A DNA stretch of 64,000 nt from CAYRDC01 sp964422925 (lineage in GTDB: Bacteria > Bacteroidota > Bacteroidia > Chitinophagales > S012-47), in NCBI GenBank assembly GCA_964422925.1, contig CAYRDC010000001.1, positions 1-64,000 of the forward strand, read 5' to 3'. Below are positions 33,718 to 43,319 of this stretch, in pieces (the first letter of the stretch is position 1; each line of letters starts with the position of its first letter). The notes below the pieces were generated by a model. That model made no database searches. It had not been told where the DNA came from and saw nothing but the letters and a program-made list of their open reading frames with translations. A program made the translations under genes and the position numbers.

Positions 33718-34533
33718 TTATTGCAATTTAAATTTCACCGGCATCTGGAAATATACCGGAACAGGCCGGCCCCGCTGCTTGCCGGGTTTCCATTTGGGCA
33801 GGGTTTTAATAACCCGTATGACTTCCTCGTCACACCCTCCTCCGATGCCACGAAGTATGACCGGATCGCGAACATATCCATCTTCGCCTACCACAAACTG
33901 GACATACACCGTTCCCTCGATGTTATTTTCCTTGGCCATCTGGGGATAACGAATATGCTCATTTACATATTTCCGGAGGGCAATTTCTCCACCGGGGAAT
34001 TGCGGCATTTCTTCCACAATGCGGAAAATCTTGGGCTGAACCGGTTCTGGTTCCGGTGCGGGGGGTGTAGGAAGATCGGGTACCGGCTCGTTTTCCTCCA
34101 ATTCCAGATCCGGGATATCCACTATAGGCTCTTCCTCTTCCGGTTGGTCTTCAATGACCTGAATTTCCGGTGGCGGTGGCGGTGGTGGTGGCGGTGGCGG
34201 TGGCTGCTTGGTTACAGGAGGGGCCAGTTCGATTTCTTCTTCATAATCAGTGGCCAGGTTGTTTGGCCCCGTGTCTACCTTAGGAGTATATCGAAAAGCA
34301 ATGAGCAATACTCCAAGAACCACTGCATAACTTATTCGTAAAAACATCCCCCGGTAATTGTTCAAATTGGCTTCCCAATATTTTTTTACCCGAAGGGATT
34401 TCTGTTCACTGCTATTGGCATATTTTTCCCGGATACGGGCTGCCTTCTGCTTACGGAAAATAAGAATGGTCAGCGCTACGGGTAATACCATTACCAGCAG
34501 GATTGAAAGAATGTAATACGTTGCAGGTGACAT
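33718..34533 (-). CDS. TonB-like energy transducer
   Basis: 271 residues. Two hydrophobic segments occur (about 5-25 and 63-81), where classical TonB has one. They are followed by a proline-rich spacer with twelve consecutive prolines and acidic stretches (EDQPEEEEP), then a C-terminal TonB domain (about 185-271) with FPGGEIALRKYV, GTVYVQFVVGEDG and PVYFQMPVKF. It should pass proton-motive energy to outer-membrane TonB-dependent receptors. ExbB/ExbD are not in the window. The role of the extra N-terminal helix is unknown. Confidence 0.88.
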   Translation of the reverse strand: MSPATYYILSILLVMVLPVALTILIFRKQKAARIREKYANSSEQKSLRVKKYWEANLNNYRGMFLRISYAVVLGVLLIAFRYTPKVDTGPNNLATDYEEEIELAPPVTKQPPPPPPPPPPPPEIQVIEDQPEEEEPIVDIPDLELEENEPVPDLPTPPAPEPEPVQPKIFRIVEEMPQFPGGEIALRKYVNEHIRYPQMAKENNIEGTVYVQFVVGEDGYVRDPVILRGIGGGCDEEVIRVIKTLPKWKPGKQRGRPVPVYFQMPVKFKLQ

Positions 34534-34545
34534 AGGCTTGTTGAT

Positions 34546-34950
34546 TTAAATCCTGAAATACAATAACCTGAAGATCAGGACTCCTGCAAAAGAGCCGGTA
34601 ATATTAGCCAAAATATCGGCTATTTCAAAATACCGGTCTCTCAAAAATTGATCTTGCAGCGTTTCCATCAACAGCCCGTAAAGAATCGCAAGGGTAACCG
34701 CAAAAAGTCCGGGGTAATAACGCTGCCAGGCGTATTTATATTGTTTGGCCGCGCCAATAGCCAGTAACAGTACAAATCCGCCATATAAAGAGAAATGCGC
34801 CAGGGCATCGGCACTCAACAGGTAGTTCCATGAAAATTCAGGCAGGGAATGACCCGGTATCATAGTCATTATGAGTATGAAACCAGCCCAAAGAAAACTA
34901 AAAAGATGATAACGTACAAATGATATCAGGCGCATTGGAGCCGTATCCAT
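34546..34950 (-). CDS. VanZ-like membrane protein
   Basis: 134 residues with four hydrophobic helices. Motifs of the VanZ-like family are present: SADALAHFSLYGGFVLLL (about 46-63), and ILYGLLMETLQ followed by RYFEIADILANITGSFAG. Despite the name there is no link to glycopeptide resistance here. The function of the family in Bacteroidota is unknown. It lies 6 bp downstream of gcvH and 12 bp upstream of tonB, in the block behind sprA. Confidence 0.85.
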   Translation of the reverse strand: MDTAPMRLISFVRYHLFSFLWAGFILIMTMIPGHSLPEFSWNYLLSADALAHFSLYGGFVLLLAIGAAKQYKYAWQRYYPGLFAVTLAILYGLLMETLQDQFLRDRYFEIADILANITGSFAGVLIFRLLYFRI

Positions 34951-34956
34951 TCCGGT

Positions 34957-35337
34957 TTATGCACCGATCAATTCACGGTAGGCAGCCGCATCCAGTAATT
35001 TGTCTGCGTCAGCCGCATTGGTGATACGAATACGGATCATCCAACCTTCGCCATAAGGATCCTTGTTTACGATCTCGGGTTCATTTTCCAGTGTTTCGTT
35101 CAGCTCAAGCACTTCGCCTCCCACCGGCATAAACAAATCCGAAACCGCTTTCACAGCTTCCACCGTTCCAAATGCTTCCTCCTGTTGCAAGGTTTGGCCA
35201 ATGGTTTCCACTTCCACATATACAATGTCGCCCAATTCACTTTGAGCATAATCGGTTATGCCCACGGTGGCTGTCTCGCCTTCCATTCTGATCCATTCGT
35301 GCTCACGGGTATACTTCAAGCCTTCGGGTATGTTCAT
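34957..35337 (-). CDS. gcvH: glycine cleavage system H protein
   Basis: 126 residues from ATG 35337; the open frame goes further up, but MNIPEGLKYTREHEW is the typical start. The lipoyl-carrying lysine is K63 (GTVEAVKAVSDLFMP). It shuttles the aminomethyl group between the P, T and L proteins of glycine cleavage, none of which is in the window. It is placed between sprA and the vanZ-like gene, an order I know from other Bacteroidota. Confidence 0.95.
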   Translation of the reverse strand: MNIPEGLKYTREHEWIRMEGETATVGITDYAQSELGDIVYVEVETIGQTLQQEEAFGTVEAVKAVSDLFMPVGGEVLELNETLENEPEIVNKDPYGEGWMIRIRITNAADADKLLDAAAYRELIGA

Positions 35338-35386
35338 AGCATAAATACTTTGGCGCAAAATTAAACGAAAAATCCGGGCAAGGAAA

Positions 35387-38300
35387 TTACTCCGCCAGGG
35401 TAAACCGTACGGAGATTCCGGCTTTGGTATTGGACACCGGATAAGAAGCAGAAGTAGCAGGAACGGTCTTGCGCCTGTCAAAGAAAAGGCGCAGGTTGAG
35501 CCGGTTATTTACTACATAATCAATAGACGGTGAAATGCTGATGGTTTTACTGCCGCGTGTGGGTTCCGAAAGGTTTTGGTCAAGCCGGTTATTTACGGTT
35601 ACATCATCCCGTAATGAAAAATCCATCTTAAAATTCAGGTCATTTTCCAGCACCGTTTTCCGTCCGTTGATTTTAAAGGGCAAGGTCATTCCCTTGATGC
35701 GGTAACCAGCTCCGAAGGTAATTTCCCTGGACCGGCTTTCCACCAATTGATAATCCACCAGGCTTAACGCCAGATCGCGGGATCTTTTATATTCAAAACG
35801 GGCGTTCAAACCATTGCGCATAGTAAAATCAATACCAATCAGGGGGAGCATTTGCTCGGATATCACCACTTGCGGAATACTGTACAGGGGATAAAAATTC
35901 CCTGACAAAGTATCAGAGGCCTGCGGGTATCCGGCATGCAGGCTGTCCCGGAAATTAAATTCAGTGATGAAATTATTGACCGTAAGGGTTGATGAATAGG
36001 AATGGGTAATATTGATATTGGAGAAATACTTATCCAAGGGCTTAACCCGGGCCAGGCCGTTATAAGTTATGCGCCAGTTGGGCTTTGGTATGCTGCGGAA
36101 CAAATCAAACTGGGCTTCGGCAGCTGACTGGCCGGAATATGCTGCCACAAAGGCCGGGATCAATACATCCTGCGCATAGGGGCCATAGCCATCAGCATAG
36201 TTAGGCAGATTAATGGTATCATGAGTGTTCACTTCATAGAAACTGCCATTAGAGTACGGATTCAGGGCGCCAAGGCGTTTGGAAATCTCCTCCCGCATGG
36301 CATCAAACTGGCGGAAGGTTTCAGAAACGCGGAGGGTATCTACTTTGTCAAAAGCCGTATTCCACATCATATAGGAAATACTGAAATTACCGGCATCCTG
36401 CGCGTTGAGATGCACCCAGCGGCCAGCATTGTCGCTATACCTGAAATACTCTGAATGGTTTTTATTGAAGCTCTTCTTGAAGTTAATGTCCACTCGCAGG
36501 TTCTTCACCGGCTCCAGATTGATCTTCATGTCAAAATTCTCGGTGAAGTTTTGCAGATACTGGAAATTCAGGGAGGTGGCAGGGGTAATCCATCCGCGGT
36601 CGGCTGCCCGGTTCAGCCAATTGCTGTCAGGCTGATATCCGAATACAAAATCCCAGCCCGGGGCGGTGAATCCCCGGCTTTGCCCCAGCAGGTTGGTTTC
36701 CGGCTTATAGCCGGGCAGAATAGTGTTCCAGTTCTGGTTATAATTGACGGTAATCCGTTTCAGGCTGGTCAAAACGCTGACAAACCCGCGTATGACCGGG
36801 TTCAGCTCCCCGTTGGTTATATTTTGTTTTTTCCGGCCTTCCTGCTGGTTTTCCTGCTGATCGCGGTTTTCCGATCCACGGCTTCTGTCACGGTTATTGT
36901 TATTTCTTCTTGAAGGATTCAGGTATTTCTTCAGGAATTTCGATTTATTGTACAATGCGGTGAAATTGGCGTTTCCGTTAAACCGGATGCTTTGCGAATT
37001 CCCGATGGTATTTCCCAGAGTATCCAGCCCCAGCGATGCCGCTGTCCAGTTGTAATCGGTGGCATAAGAAGCCCGGCCGTTCAACCAATCCAAAAGCGGA
37101 AATTTGTTAAAGGGTAAGGAATAATTTACATTGACATTATGCTGATAATGCGTATTCCGGCCGAACCGCTTGATATTTTCCCAAATGCTGTCCCGTTCGC
37201 TTTTGGTATCGATCCGTCCTTCCGGCTCATCGATCCGGGCATTGTTCACTGCTGAAAAATTGATTTTCAGGGAACGGGTCAGGTCCCATCGCAAATCATA
37301 AAAACGATCCCAGGTGAAATATTTATTGTAACTGGTATCGATCAGGGCGTCACCGTAAATATCGCGCAATACCAGCTCCCCGTACTGCCTGTTCAGGTCA
37401 GTCCGGAAGGATAGCTTGCTGGGCAATGGGTTGAAATTCAATTCACGGATGAATTTCAGGTATTTGTATTTGCTGTTAATCAGTCTTTTGAATGGTTCGA
37501 TATATTTGGTGCGTGTGCTGTAGTTGTATGCCAGCCCGCCTTTATTTTTTCGGATAAGATCTTCCTGGATAGTCGGGCTCGTTTTCAGTATTTCAGTATA
37601 GGCATAGGTAAGGTTCAGGTTTTCGATATCCCAAAGATGAGGTTTGGTATTTTTCGCGGTTTTATCTTTTCGCACATTAGTAAAGTTCAGGCTTTTGATG
37701 GTAGACATATCTTGTACCTCCTGTAGGTATTCCTGCCTTGTTTTGGTTTCTGGGAGGTTGTTGAGCTTATCAGAAAGGTAAATATCAAAATCATACGGGT
37801 CATACTCCGGACGGCTGACGGCTTTCGAAATGCCGGCATAGACCGGTATTCGCAGGCCCAGTTCCTTAGGAAGCAGTTTGCCCAATTCCAGGTTGGTCGC
37901 CAGGTCATACTGCAGGAAATTATCTTTATACCGCTGATCAATTTGCTGTTCCAGCTGTCCGAACCCAATGGTATGGGTGCTTCCGGACAGGGAGATATTG
38001 CCAAGGTCAGCCAGCTTGACATCCGTACGCACCAGGCCGGCTGCCCCGCCCCGTTCATCGATGCCTTTCAGGCGAAATTCATTGACCCATACTTCCGCGC
38101 ACACCGGACTTCCGCTTACGCCTTCTTCCTTTTTATTGCGCAACCCGATCATAGCCATCTTGACATTTCCGATATCCGGGTTGCCCACTACGGTAATGTA
38201 TCTTCCTTTCCCGGCATCAATTACGAAAGGCACCGATGGGTTGGCATTCAGTTTATTGCGTTCCTGCTTGGCCAGGATCAGGGAGTCGAGCAAAATGTCC

Positions 38301-41300
38301 ATCAGGTTGGCTGCCGGCCAGATGGCCTGCTTTCGTTGTTCTTCTGTACCTGTAACATCCTGTGGGTCGGTTACTTTCAGGGGTATAGAATATTCATAAT
38401 AGTTTTCCGTGAAATCGGCTCCCAAACGTATAAAGGCTTCCAATTCATCATCGTGAAGCGGTGGAATATTCACGCCTTCTCCCGTATAGGATTCTGCGTG
38501 GACAAACAACTGAAGGCGCTTGTACTTCCGGAAATCAAAATTCAGGGTTTTGTAAATGGCCCTGGAGTCCCCGTCTTCTAGCCCGCAAATGTCAATGGAA
38601 AGGGATTGTTCATTCTGGCGTAACACGGTGCTACTGGTTCCGGTCAGAAATTCCTCGCGTTCCACCCCGGGCGGCAGCATATATGGGATGGGCTGTTTTT
38701 TGGAGTTTTCTTCAATGCTTACAGCCGATACCGTAAACAAGGTGTTGTTGGCATCGTCATTGGAAATATATTCCCCCGGTTTCAACAAAGAGAACCGATA
38801 CCTGCGCCATTGGTTCCGCACCAGCTCAAAACGGGCAAACCTCAGAATTACCGAATCCTGAAAACCCGTCAGGAACAATCGAATAAACCGGATGGATTTA
38901 AAATCCTGAATACCTCCGACTTTTTGGCTAAACTCATCAATCGGAATTTTGAAATGATACCAGTTGATCTCATTTTCCTCCCCGTCTTTGAACTTGGCCA
39001 CAGCAGTTACCTTATCGGTAATAAAAGGATGATTCGATACATCCATGCCGTTGTACAGGTCAATCTGGTATCGGAAGAATTCTTCGGTTTCATTCAGTGT
39101 ATTGTCCCGGTTCAAATCCTCGCTTTCAGGGAGGTTTGACCCGTGTGAAAATTCATCATTTTTTACATTGGCGTAAGTATTTCCTTCTTTCCCGTCAAAA
39201 TACCGATACCGCTCGATGATGCTAAGGTTAGAATTTTCATAATCCGGATCCTTGTAATCTTTGAAATCATCAGAGGAAGGGTCGTTTTTCAACTGGTCGA
39301 ACACGCTTTGGTCCAGGGTGCCGTTATTCACCCGTTTTTGGAGCTGGTTTATAAAATGCTTGAAAAAAATTTGTTCATCCGCATCGTTGAGCCCGTCATA
39401 ACCCACATCCTGGGCTTCCAACACTTTCGGATCGGTGTCAAACGCGTTGGTAATCGCCTGATTAAGCGGAACCCGGCCCCAGGCGGTGGTATCGAGGTTG
39501 CCCGGTACACCGGGTTTAGGCAGGCCGTTTTCATAAAATTTCCGGGAATCTTTCAGTACGTCTTCCGACACGTTCCCAAGGTCAATAAACATTTCGCCTC
39601 CCACGCTTCCGGTCTGGTCGTCAAAGGGATCCATCAGCCAGAATTCGATGAATTCCACGTTAGCTGCTTCAAAATCATTGGTTTCGATGGAACGTTGTAT
39701 ACCGCCCCAGCGTGAGCCGGGGGCTTTCAGGGTACCGTCTTTATTTAGCCCGGCACTGATTCCCGGCTGTCCGTTTTCACTGTATTCATAATTGTAAGGT
39801 CCCCGGAGGTAGGGATAGTAGGCCAGATCAAAAGTGGCCAGCCGGGTATTAAGCAAATCCGGATTGTCTTTTTCAAAAATTTCCCGCTCATCGATGATGC
39901 GCACGTAATGGTTCGACTGGGTTTGCGGGTGTTTTTTAATATAGTCCGGAGTAGCAGAATTGTTGTCCTGGAACAAAGGATCCAGTGTATACCAGATCAG
40001 TTTGGCCCGGTTATAGCCGTAGGCCAGGCTGTCGAATAATTTGGATTCTGGAAATTTTTCCTGCCCCTGCTGCAACCTGACTTCGGTGGGCGTACTGCTT
40101 AAATTCCAGGCCGTGTAGGGAAACTTCAGGTCATAGGCGCTACGGCTTCCTTCAAAATCGTCAATATACACCAGGCCTTCCTTGTCATTGCTATTAATGG
40201 CCCGGGAATGGCCGGGTTTGAACCAGGCGCCTTCCGCTGAAAAAGTAATGTCAGAAGCCTCTTTCGAATTATAAAAGGGCAGTCTGTTGAGTAAACGGGT
40301 CAATCCGGGGATTTCTGAATTGTAATTAAGGTCCAGCCCGTAAATACTATTGGAAATCGGGTCATCTCCAATATTTACCTTTTGGGTAAATGGCCTTTCT
40401 GATAAGTGCAACTGGGTGGCCCCAATCGTAAAATTGTCATTGATCCAGTAATCAAACCGGTTACCAAACAGGCTTTTGGTCTGAAAGCCATAAACGGCTG
40501 AATTTTCATAAGAAATATTAATGGGCACTCCACTGTTCAGCACGCCTTCATTCAGGATATTCACCCGGCCAAGGTTATAATCGATGGTATAGTCAATGTT
40601 TTCACGCAATTGGTTACCGCCTACGGTAACCGTTACTGAACCCCGGGGGATGTTAAACGCGCCCAGGTAGATTTCGGTTGAAACACTGCTTTTATAGGTC
40701 CCTTCGATGGTGTATCGGTTAAATTGCGGAAACTGCTGGGCAATGGTTTTGGTGCTGTCGTACAGGATGTCATAGACATAGCGGTTTGCCAGGTTTTGTT
40801 CCGAAGGATCAAAGGCTTTTCGCAGGTGCTCCCCGAAAGGCTCCAGCACCGGGAATATTATTTTTCCGTTGTTCGTATTGATGGTAATGTTGGGCACAAA
40901 GTCAAACACACCGTCCGGCTGGGGATCGAGCTGATTATTCAACCGGTCGAGGTTCATGACCTCCAGCAGTGGCACACCATTCAGGTGCTTCCCGGCCGGG
41001 ATATACCGCTTTTTCCCGCCTCCTGGATCCAGGTAATAAATATCCAGGTAAAAATCTTCCGGGCTCAGCTGGAAGGCTCCCAACGAGTAAATATTTTTCA
41101 TCATCAGGTCCCAGATCGGAAGCTTGGGCCTTTGAGAAGTGCTTTTCAACATTTTCAGGAATAAAACATTGGGTTGTACCGGATCTACCGGAACATCCTT
41201 GGAAAACTCGCCCACCTGATAGGTTTTTCCCTGGTAAGTAAATTCAAAGGCAACGGCCAGCACTTCATCAGGTTTCAGCGCCTGGTTAAGTGAAATAAAT

Positions 41301-42652
41301 CCCAGCTGGGGGTACAGGGTGTATTCCGATTCAGACAATTTCTTGGCCTGGGTTTTTTCAAAATCCTGGATGGGAATCAAACCCAAATCATTTTGAAGCA
41401 CAGAGATTACCTGGTTCAGCTCGCGGGCACCCTGGGCATTCACTACCTCCTTGTACAGGGTGTTGGCATCGTTTTGCGGTATGGGCAATCCCGGATTTGG
41501 GGAAATGTGGGTGGTATTATATATTTTATCATGTTCCGCCAAGTCCATAAAACCGACTACATCCCTGGTGTTTTCAGTGATCCCCGTACTGTTGGTAACC
41601 CAGACTTCAATTTTGGTTATATTGATCGGTGAATTGATTACCGGCAAGGTTGACATCCATTCTTCATAATGGTCCCTGAAATACTGTGACAGGAAGAAGT
41701 GCCGGTTTTCATCATATTCATCCGATGATATTTCAAATTCCCTGGTTTGTGCCCCACCCTGTATCTGGATACTTTCCTTTTTGGATTTTTGCTGTGACAT
41801 CACGCTGGTTACCGTGAGCCTTCCGAATTTCAGTTTCGACTTAATGCCCCAGAGGCTTTGGCTGCCCGTGATCAGGCTGTTGCTTAACGGGAAGCTAACA
41901 TTTCCGGCCTCCAGCGATTGCAGTATCTGGTCTTCATCCCCCTTATATTCAATTTTTACCTGGTTTTCGAAGTCGAAGGTAGCCTGGGTATTGTAATTGG
42001 TATTCAGCTTGAGTTTATCGCCAATTTTGCCGATAACACTCATGTTGATATTCATGTCAAAATCGAAATTGCCTTGCTTCTGGGCATTTTGGGGAAGCGT
42101 TGGGTTTTCGATATTTTGGAAAGTACCACCAAAAATCAGTTCAATATTTCCTTTGGGCCGGATGTCCACATTGCTCCCGCCAAAGAGCCGGTCCAGCGCT
42201 TCGTTTTTGCCGGCCAGCTGGATTCCTTCACTTCTTTCCAGCAGGTTAACGCCTTTCGATCTTTGCTGCCAGTATTCCGCGTTACTCCTGGCAAATTCCT
42301 GCCGGATAAATTCATCAAAGCTCATACGAGCAGGATCGCGGAAATCAAAAGATCCGATTTTTTCGGTAATAATAAATTCCCCGGATTCGGGATCATATTC
42401 AATGGACTTTTTAATAACCGGAGGATCAGCCAGGTCGAAAGTGTTGGAATACGGGTTGAAATAAAAATCGCTGCTGCGGTCATGAATTGGGAAAGGCAGG
42501 TCAATATATGCGGAATCCGGTCCGGGTGAATCCACTGGAACTGAGGACAGCAGTGGTGGCCTGTATTCATCGGCTACCGGACCCGGAACGAGCCAAATAA
42601 AACCACTGGCAAACAGCCACAATAGTCCCAGGAAAATATGCTTGTTCCTCAC
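35387..42652 (-). CDS. sprA: T9SS outer-membrane translocon protein SprA (Sov)
   Basis: 2421 residues. SprA forms the very large single-chain outer-membrane beta-barrel through which T9SS cargo leaves the cell. A signal sequence lies at the N-terminus (about 1-25). Family hallmarks include FGFQTKSLFGNRFDYW-like YGFQTKSLFGNRFDYW, GLDLNYNSEIPGLTR, GLVYIDDFEGSRSAYDL, and a barrel-type C-terminus ending in GISVRFTLAE with a terminal aromatic/aliphatic pattern. Length is in the family range (about 2300-2500). It explains how the sorting-domain proteins at 702-2213 and 57558-62567 are exported. It is followed by gcvH and preceded by ruvA and maeB. The conserved neighbourhood suggests co-regulation, not shared chemistry. 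Confidence 0.95.
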   Translation of the reverse strand: MRNKHIFLGLLWLFASGFIWLVPGPVADEYRPPLLSSVPVDSPGPDSAYIDLPFPIHDRSSDFYFNPYSNTFDLADPPVIKKSIEYDPESGEFIITEKIGSFDFRDPARMSFDEFIRQEFARSNAEYWQQRSKGVNLLERSEGIQLAGKNEALDRLFGGSNVDIRPKGNIELIFGGTFQNIENPTLPQNAQKQGNFDFDMNINMSVIGKIGDKLKLNTNYNTQATFDFENQVKIEYKGDEDQILQSLEAGNVSFPLSNSLITGSQSLWGIKSKLKFGRLTVTSVMSQQKSKKESIQIQGGAQTREFEISSDEYDENRHFFLSQYFRDHYEEWMSTLPVINSPINITKIEVWVTNSTGITENTRDVVGFMDLAEHDKIYNTTHISPNPGLPIPQNDANTLYKEVVNAQGARELNQVISVLQNDLGLIPIQDFEKTQAKKLSESEYTLYPQLGFISLNQALKPDEVLAVAFEFTYQGKTYQVGEFSKDVPVDPVQPNVLFLKMLKSTSQRPKLPIWDLMMKNIYSLGAFQLSPEDFYLDIYYLDPGGGKKRYIPAGKHLNGVPLLEVMNLDRLNNQLDPQPDGVFDFVPNITINTNNGKIIFPVLEPFGEHLRKAFDPSEQNLANRYVYDILYDSTKTIAQQFPQFNRYTIEGTYKSSVSTEIYLGAFNIPRGSVTVTVGGNQLRENIDYTIDYNLGRVNILNEGVLNSGVPINISYENSAVYGFQTKSLFGNRFDYWINDNFTIGATQLHLSERPFTQKVNIGDDPISNSIYGLDLNYNSEIPGLTRLLNRLPFYNSKEASDITFSAEGAWFKPGHSRAINSNDKEGLVYIDDFEGSRSAYDLKFPYTAWNLSSTPTEVRLQQGQEKFPESKLFDSLAYGYNRAKLIWYTLDPLFQDNNSATPDYIKKHPQTQSNHYVRIIDEREIFEKDNPDLLNTRLATFDLAYYPYLRGPYNYEYSENGQPGISAGLNKDGTLKAPGSRWGGIQRSIETNDFEAANVEFIEFWLMDPFDDQTGSVGGEMFIDLGNVSEDVLKDSRKFYENGLPKPGVPGNLDTTAWGRVPLNQAITNAFDTDPKVLEAQDVGYDGLNDADEQIFFKHFINQLQKRVNNGTLDQSVFDQLKNDPSSDDFKDYKDPDYENSNLSIIERYRYFDGKEGNTYANVKNDEFSHGSNLPESEDLNRDNTLNETEEFFRYQIDLYNGMDVSNHPFITDKVTAVAKFKDGEENEINWYHFKIPIDEFSQKVGGIQDFKSIRFIRLFLTGFQDSVILRFARFELVRNQWRRYRFSLLKPGEYISNDDANNTLFTVSAVSIEENSKKQPIPYMLPPGVEREEFLTGTSSTVLRQNEQSLSIDICGLEDGDSRAIYKTLNFDFRKYKRLQLFVHAESYTGEGVNIPPLHDDELEAFIRLGADFTENYYEYSIPLKVTDPQDVTGTEEQRKQAIWPAANLMDILLDSLILAKQERNKLNANPSVPFVIDAGKGRYITVVGNPDIGNVKMAMIGLRNKKEEGVSGSPVCAEVWVNEFRLKGIDERGGAAGLVRTDVKLADLGNISLSGSTHTIGFGQLEQQIDQRYKDNFLQYDLATNLELGKLLPKELGLRIPVYAGISKAVSRPEYDPYDFDIYLSDKLNNLPETKTRQEYLQEVQDMSTIKSLNFTNVRKDKTAKNTKPHLWDIENLNLTYAYTEILKTSPTIQEDLIRKNKGGLAYNYSTRTKYIEPFKRLINSKYKYLKFIRELNFNPLPSKLSFRTDLNRQYGELVLRDIYGDALIDTSYNKYFTWDRFYDLRWDLTRSLKINFSAVNNARIDEPEGRIDTKSERDSIWENIKRFGRNTHYQHNVNVNYSLPFNKFPLLDWLNGRASYATDYNWTAASLGLDTLGNTIGNSQSIRFNGNANFTALYNKSKFLKKYLNPSRRNNNNRDRSRGSENRDQQENQQEGRKKQNITNGELNPVIRGFVSVLTSLKRITVNYNQNWNTILPGYKPETNLLGQSRGFTAPGWDFVFGYQPDSNWLNRAADRGWITPATSLNFQYLQNFTENFDMKINLEPVKNLRVDINFKKSFNKNHSEYFRYSDNAGRWVHLNAQDAGNFSISYMMWNTAFDKVDTLRVSETFRQFDAMREEISKRLGALNPYSNGSFYEVNTHDTINLPNYADGYGPYAQDVLIPAFVAAYSGQSAAEAQFDLFRSIPKPNWRITYNGLARVKPLDKYFSNINITHSYSSTLTVNNFITEFNFRDSLHAGYPQASDTLSGNFYPLYSIPQVVISEQMLPLIGIDFTMRNGLNARFEYKRSRDLALSLVDYQLVESRSREITFGAGYRIKGMTLPFKINGRKTVLENDLNFKMDFSLRDDVTVNNRLDQNLSEPTRGSKTISISPSIDYVVNNRLNLRLFFDRRKTVPATSASYPVSNTKAGISVRFTLAE

Positions 42653-42734
42653 CAGGAATTTTCGCTTTTTGGAATTGTGCCTGAGATTGACACCCTTTTG
42701 TTAAAATGCCCGAAATTACGGAGCTGGTCAAAGC

Positions 42735-43319
42735 TTACATACTTCTTAACGCGGCTTTAATCAACTCTTCCACATCTGCAATGTCAGGTTGGTTTTTCAG
42801 CACCTGACGGATCACTTTCTCTGCTTCTAAACGAGAATATCCCAAAATTGTTAATGCAGATAACGCTTCCTCGCGCAATCTATTGCCTCCGGACAGGACA
42901 GAACCTGTGTCTATGGCAAGGCTTGTCAGTTTATCCCGGAGCTCCAGGCACAGTCGTTGTGCCGTCTTCGGGCCGATGCCTTTGATGCTTTTTATCAGGG
43001 GGATGTTGTTTTCGAGAATTGCTTCCCGGATCTCAGCCGGAGAATATGCCGAAAGCACCATTATCGCGGTGTTTGGTCCGATGCCGGATACCTGTATCAT
43101 CAATTCAAACAGTGTCTTTTCATCCTGGTTGGTAAAACCAAAAAGGATCTCCTGGTCTTCCCGGATATAGTGATGGGTCAGAATCAGCACTTCTTCCTTT
43201 CCCTGGAGCTTTTCGAAAGTGCCCAGGCTGATGCGCACTTCATAGCCCACACCATGGCATTCCACCACCGCATGAGAAGGTGTTAATTCGGCCAGCTTTC
43301 CTTTCAGATAAGCTATCAT
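42735..43319 (-). CDS. ruvA: Holliday junction branch migration protein RuvA
   Basis: 194 residues. Three domains: an N-terminal OB fold (MIAYLKGKLAELTPSHAVVE), a central pair of helix-hairpin-helix motifs (VSGIGPNTAIMVLS and IKGIGPKTAQRLCLEL), and a C-terminal helical domain that contacts RuvB (ALTILGYSRLEAEKVIRQ). It binds four-way DNA junctions. RuvB and RuvC are not in the window. The ATG overlaps the maeB stop (ATGA), so it is translationally coupled. Confidence 0.96.
   Translation of the reverse strand: MIAYLKGKLAELTPSHAVVECHGVGYEVRISLGTFEKLQGKEEVLILTHHYIREDQEILFGFTNQDEKTLFELMIQVSGIGPNTAIMVLSAYSPAEIREAILENNIPLIKSIKGIGPKTAQRLCLELRDKLTSLAIDTGSVLSGGNRLREEALSALTILGYSRLEAEKVIRQVLKNQPDIADVEELIKAALRSM

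Noticed and set aside
34160..34205. Short tandem GGT/CCA-type repeat
   Set aside because: It is the coding sequence of the twelve-proline tract in the TonB-like protein, not an independent repeat element.
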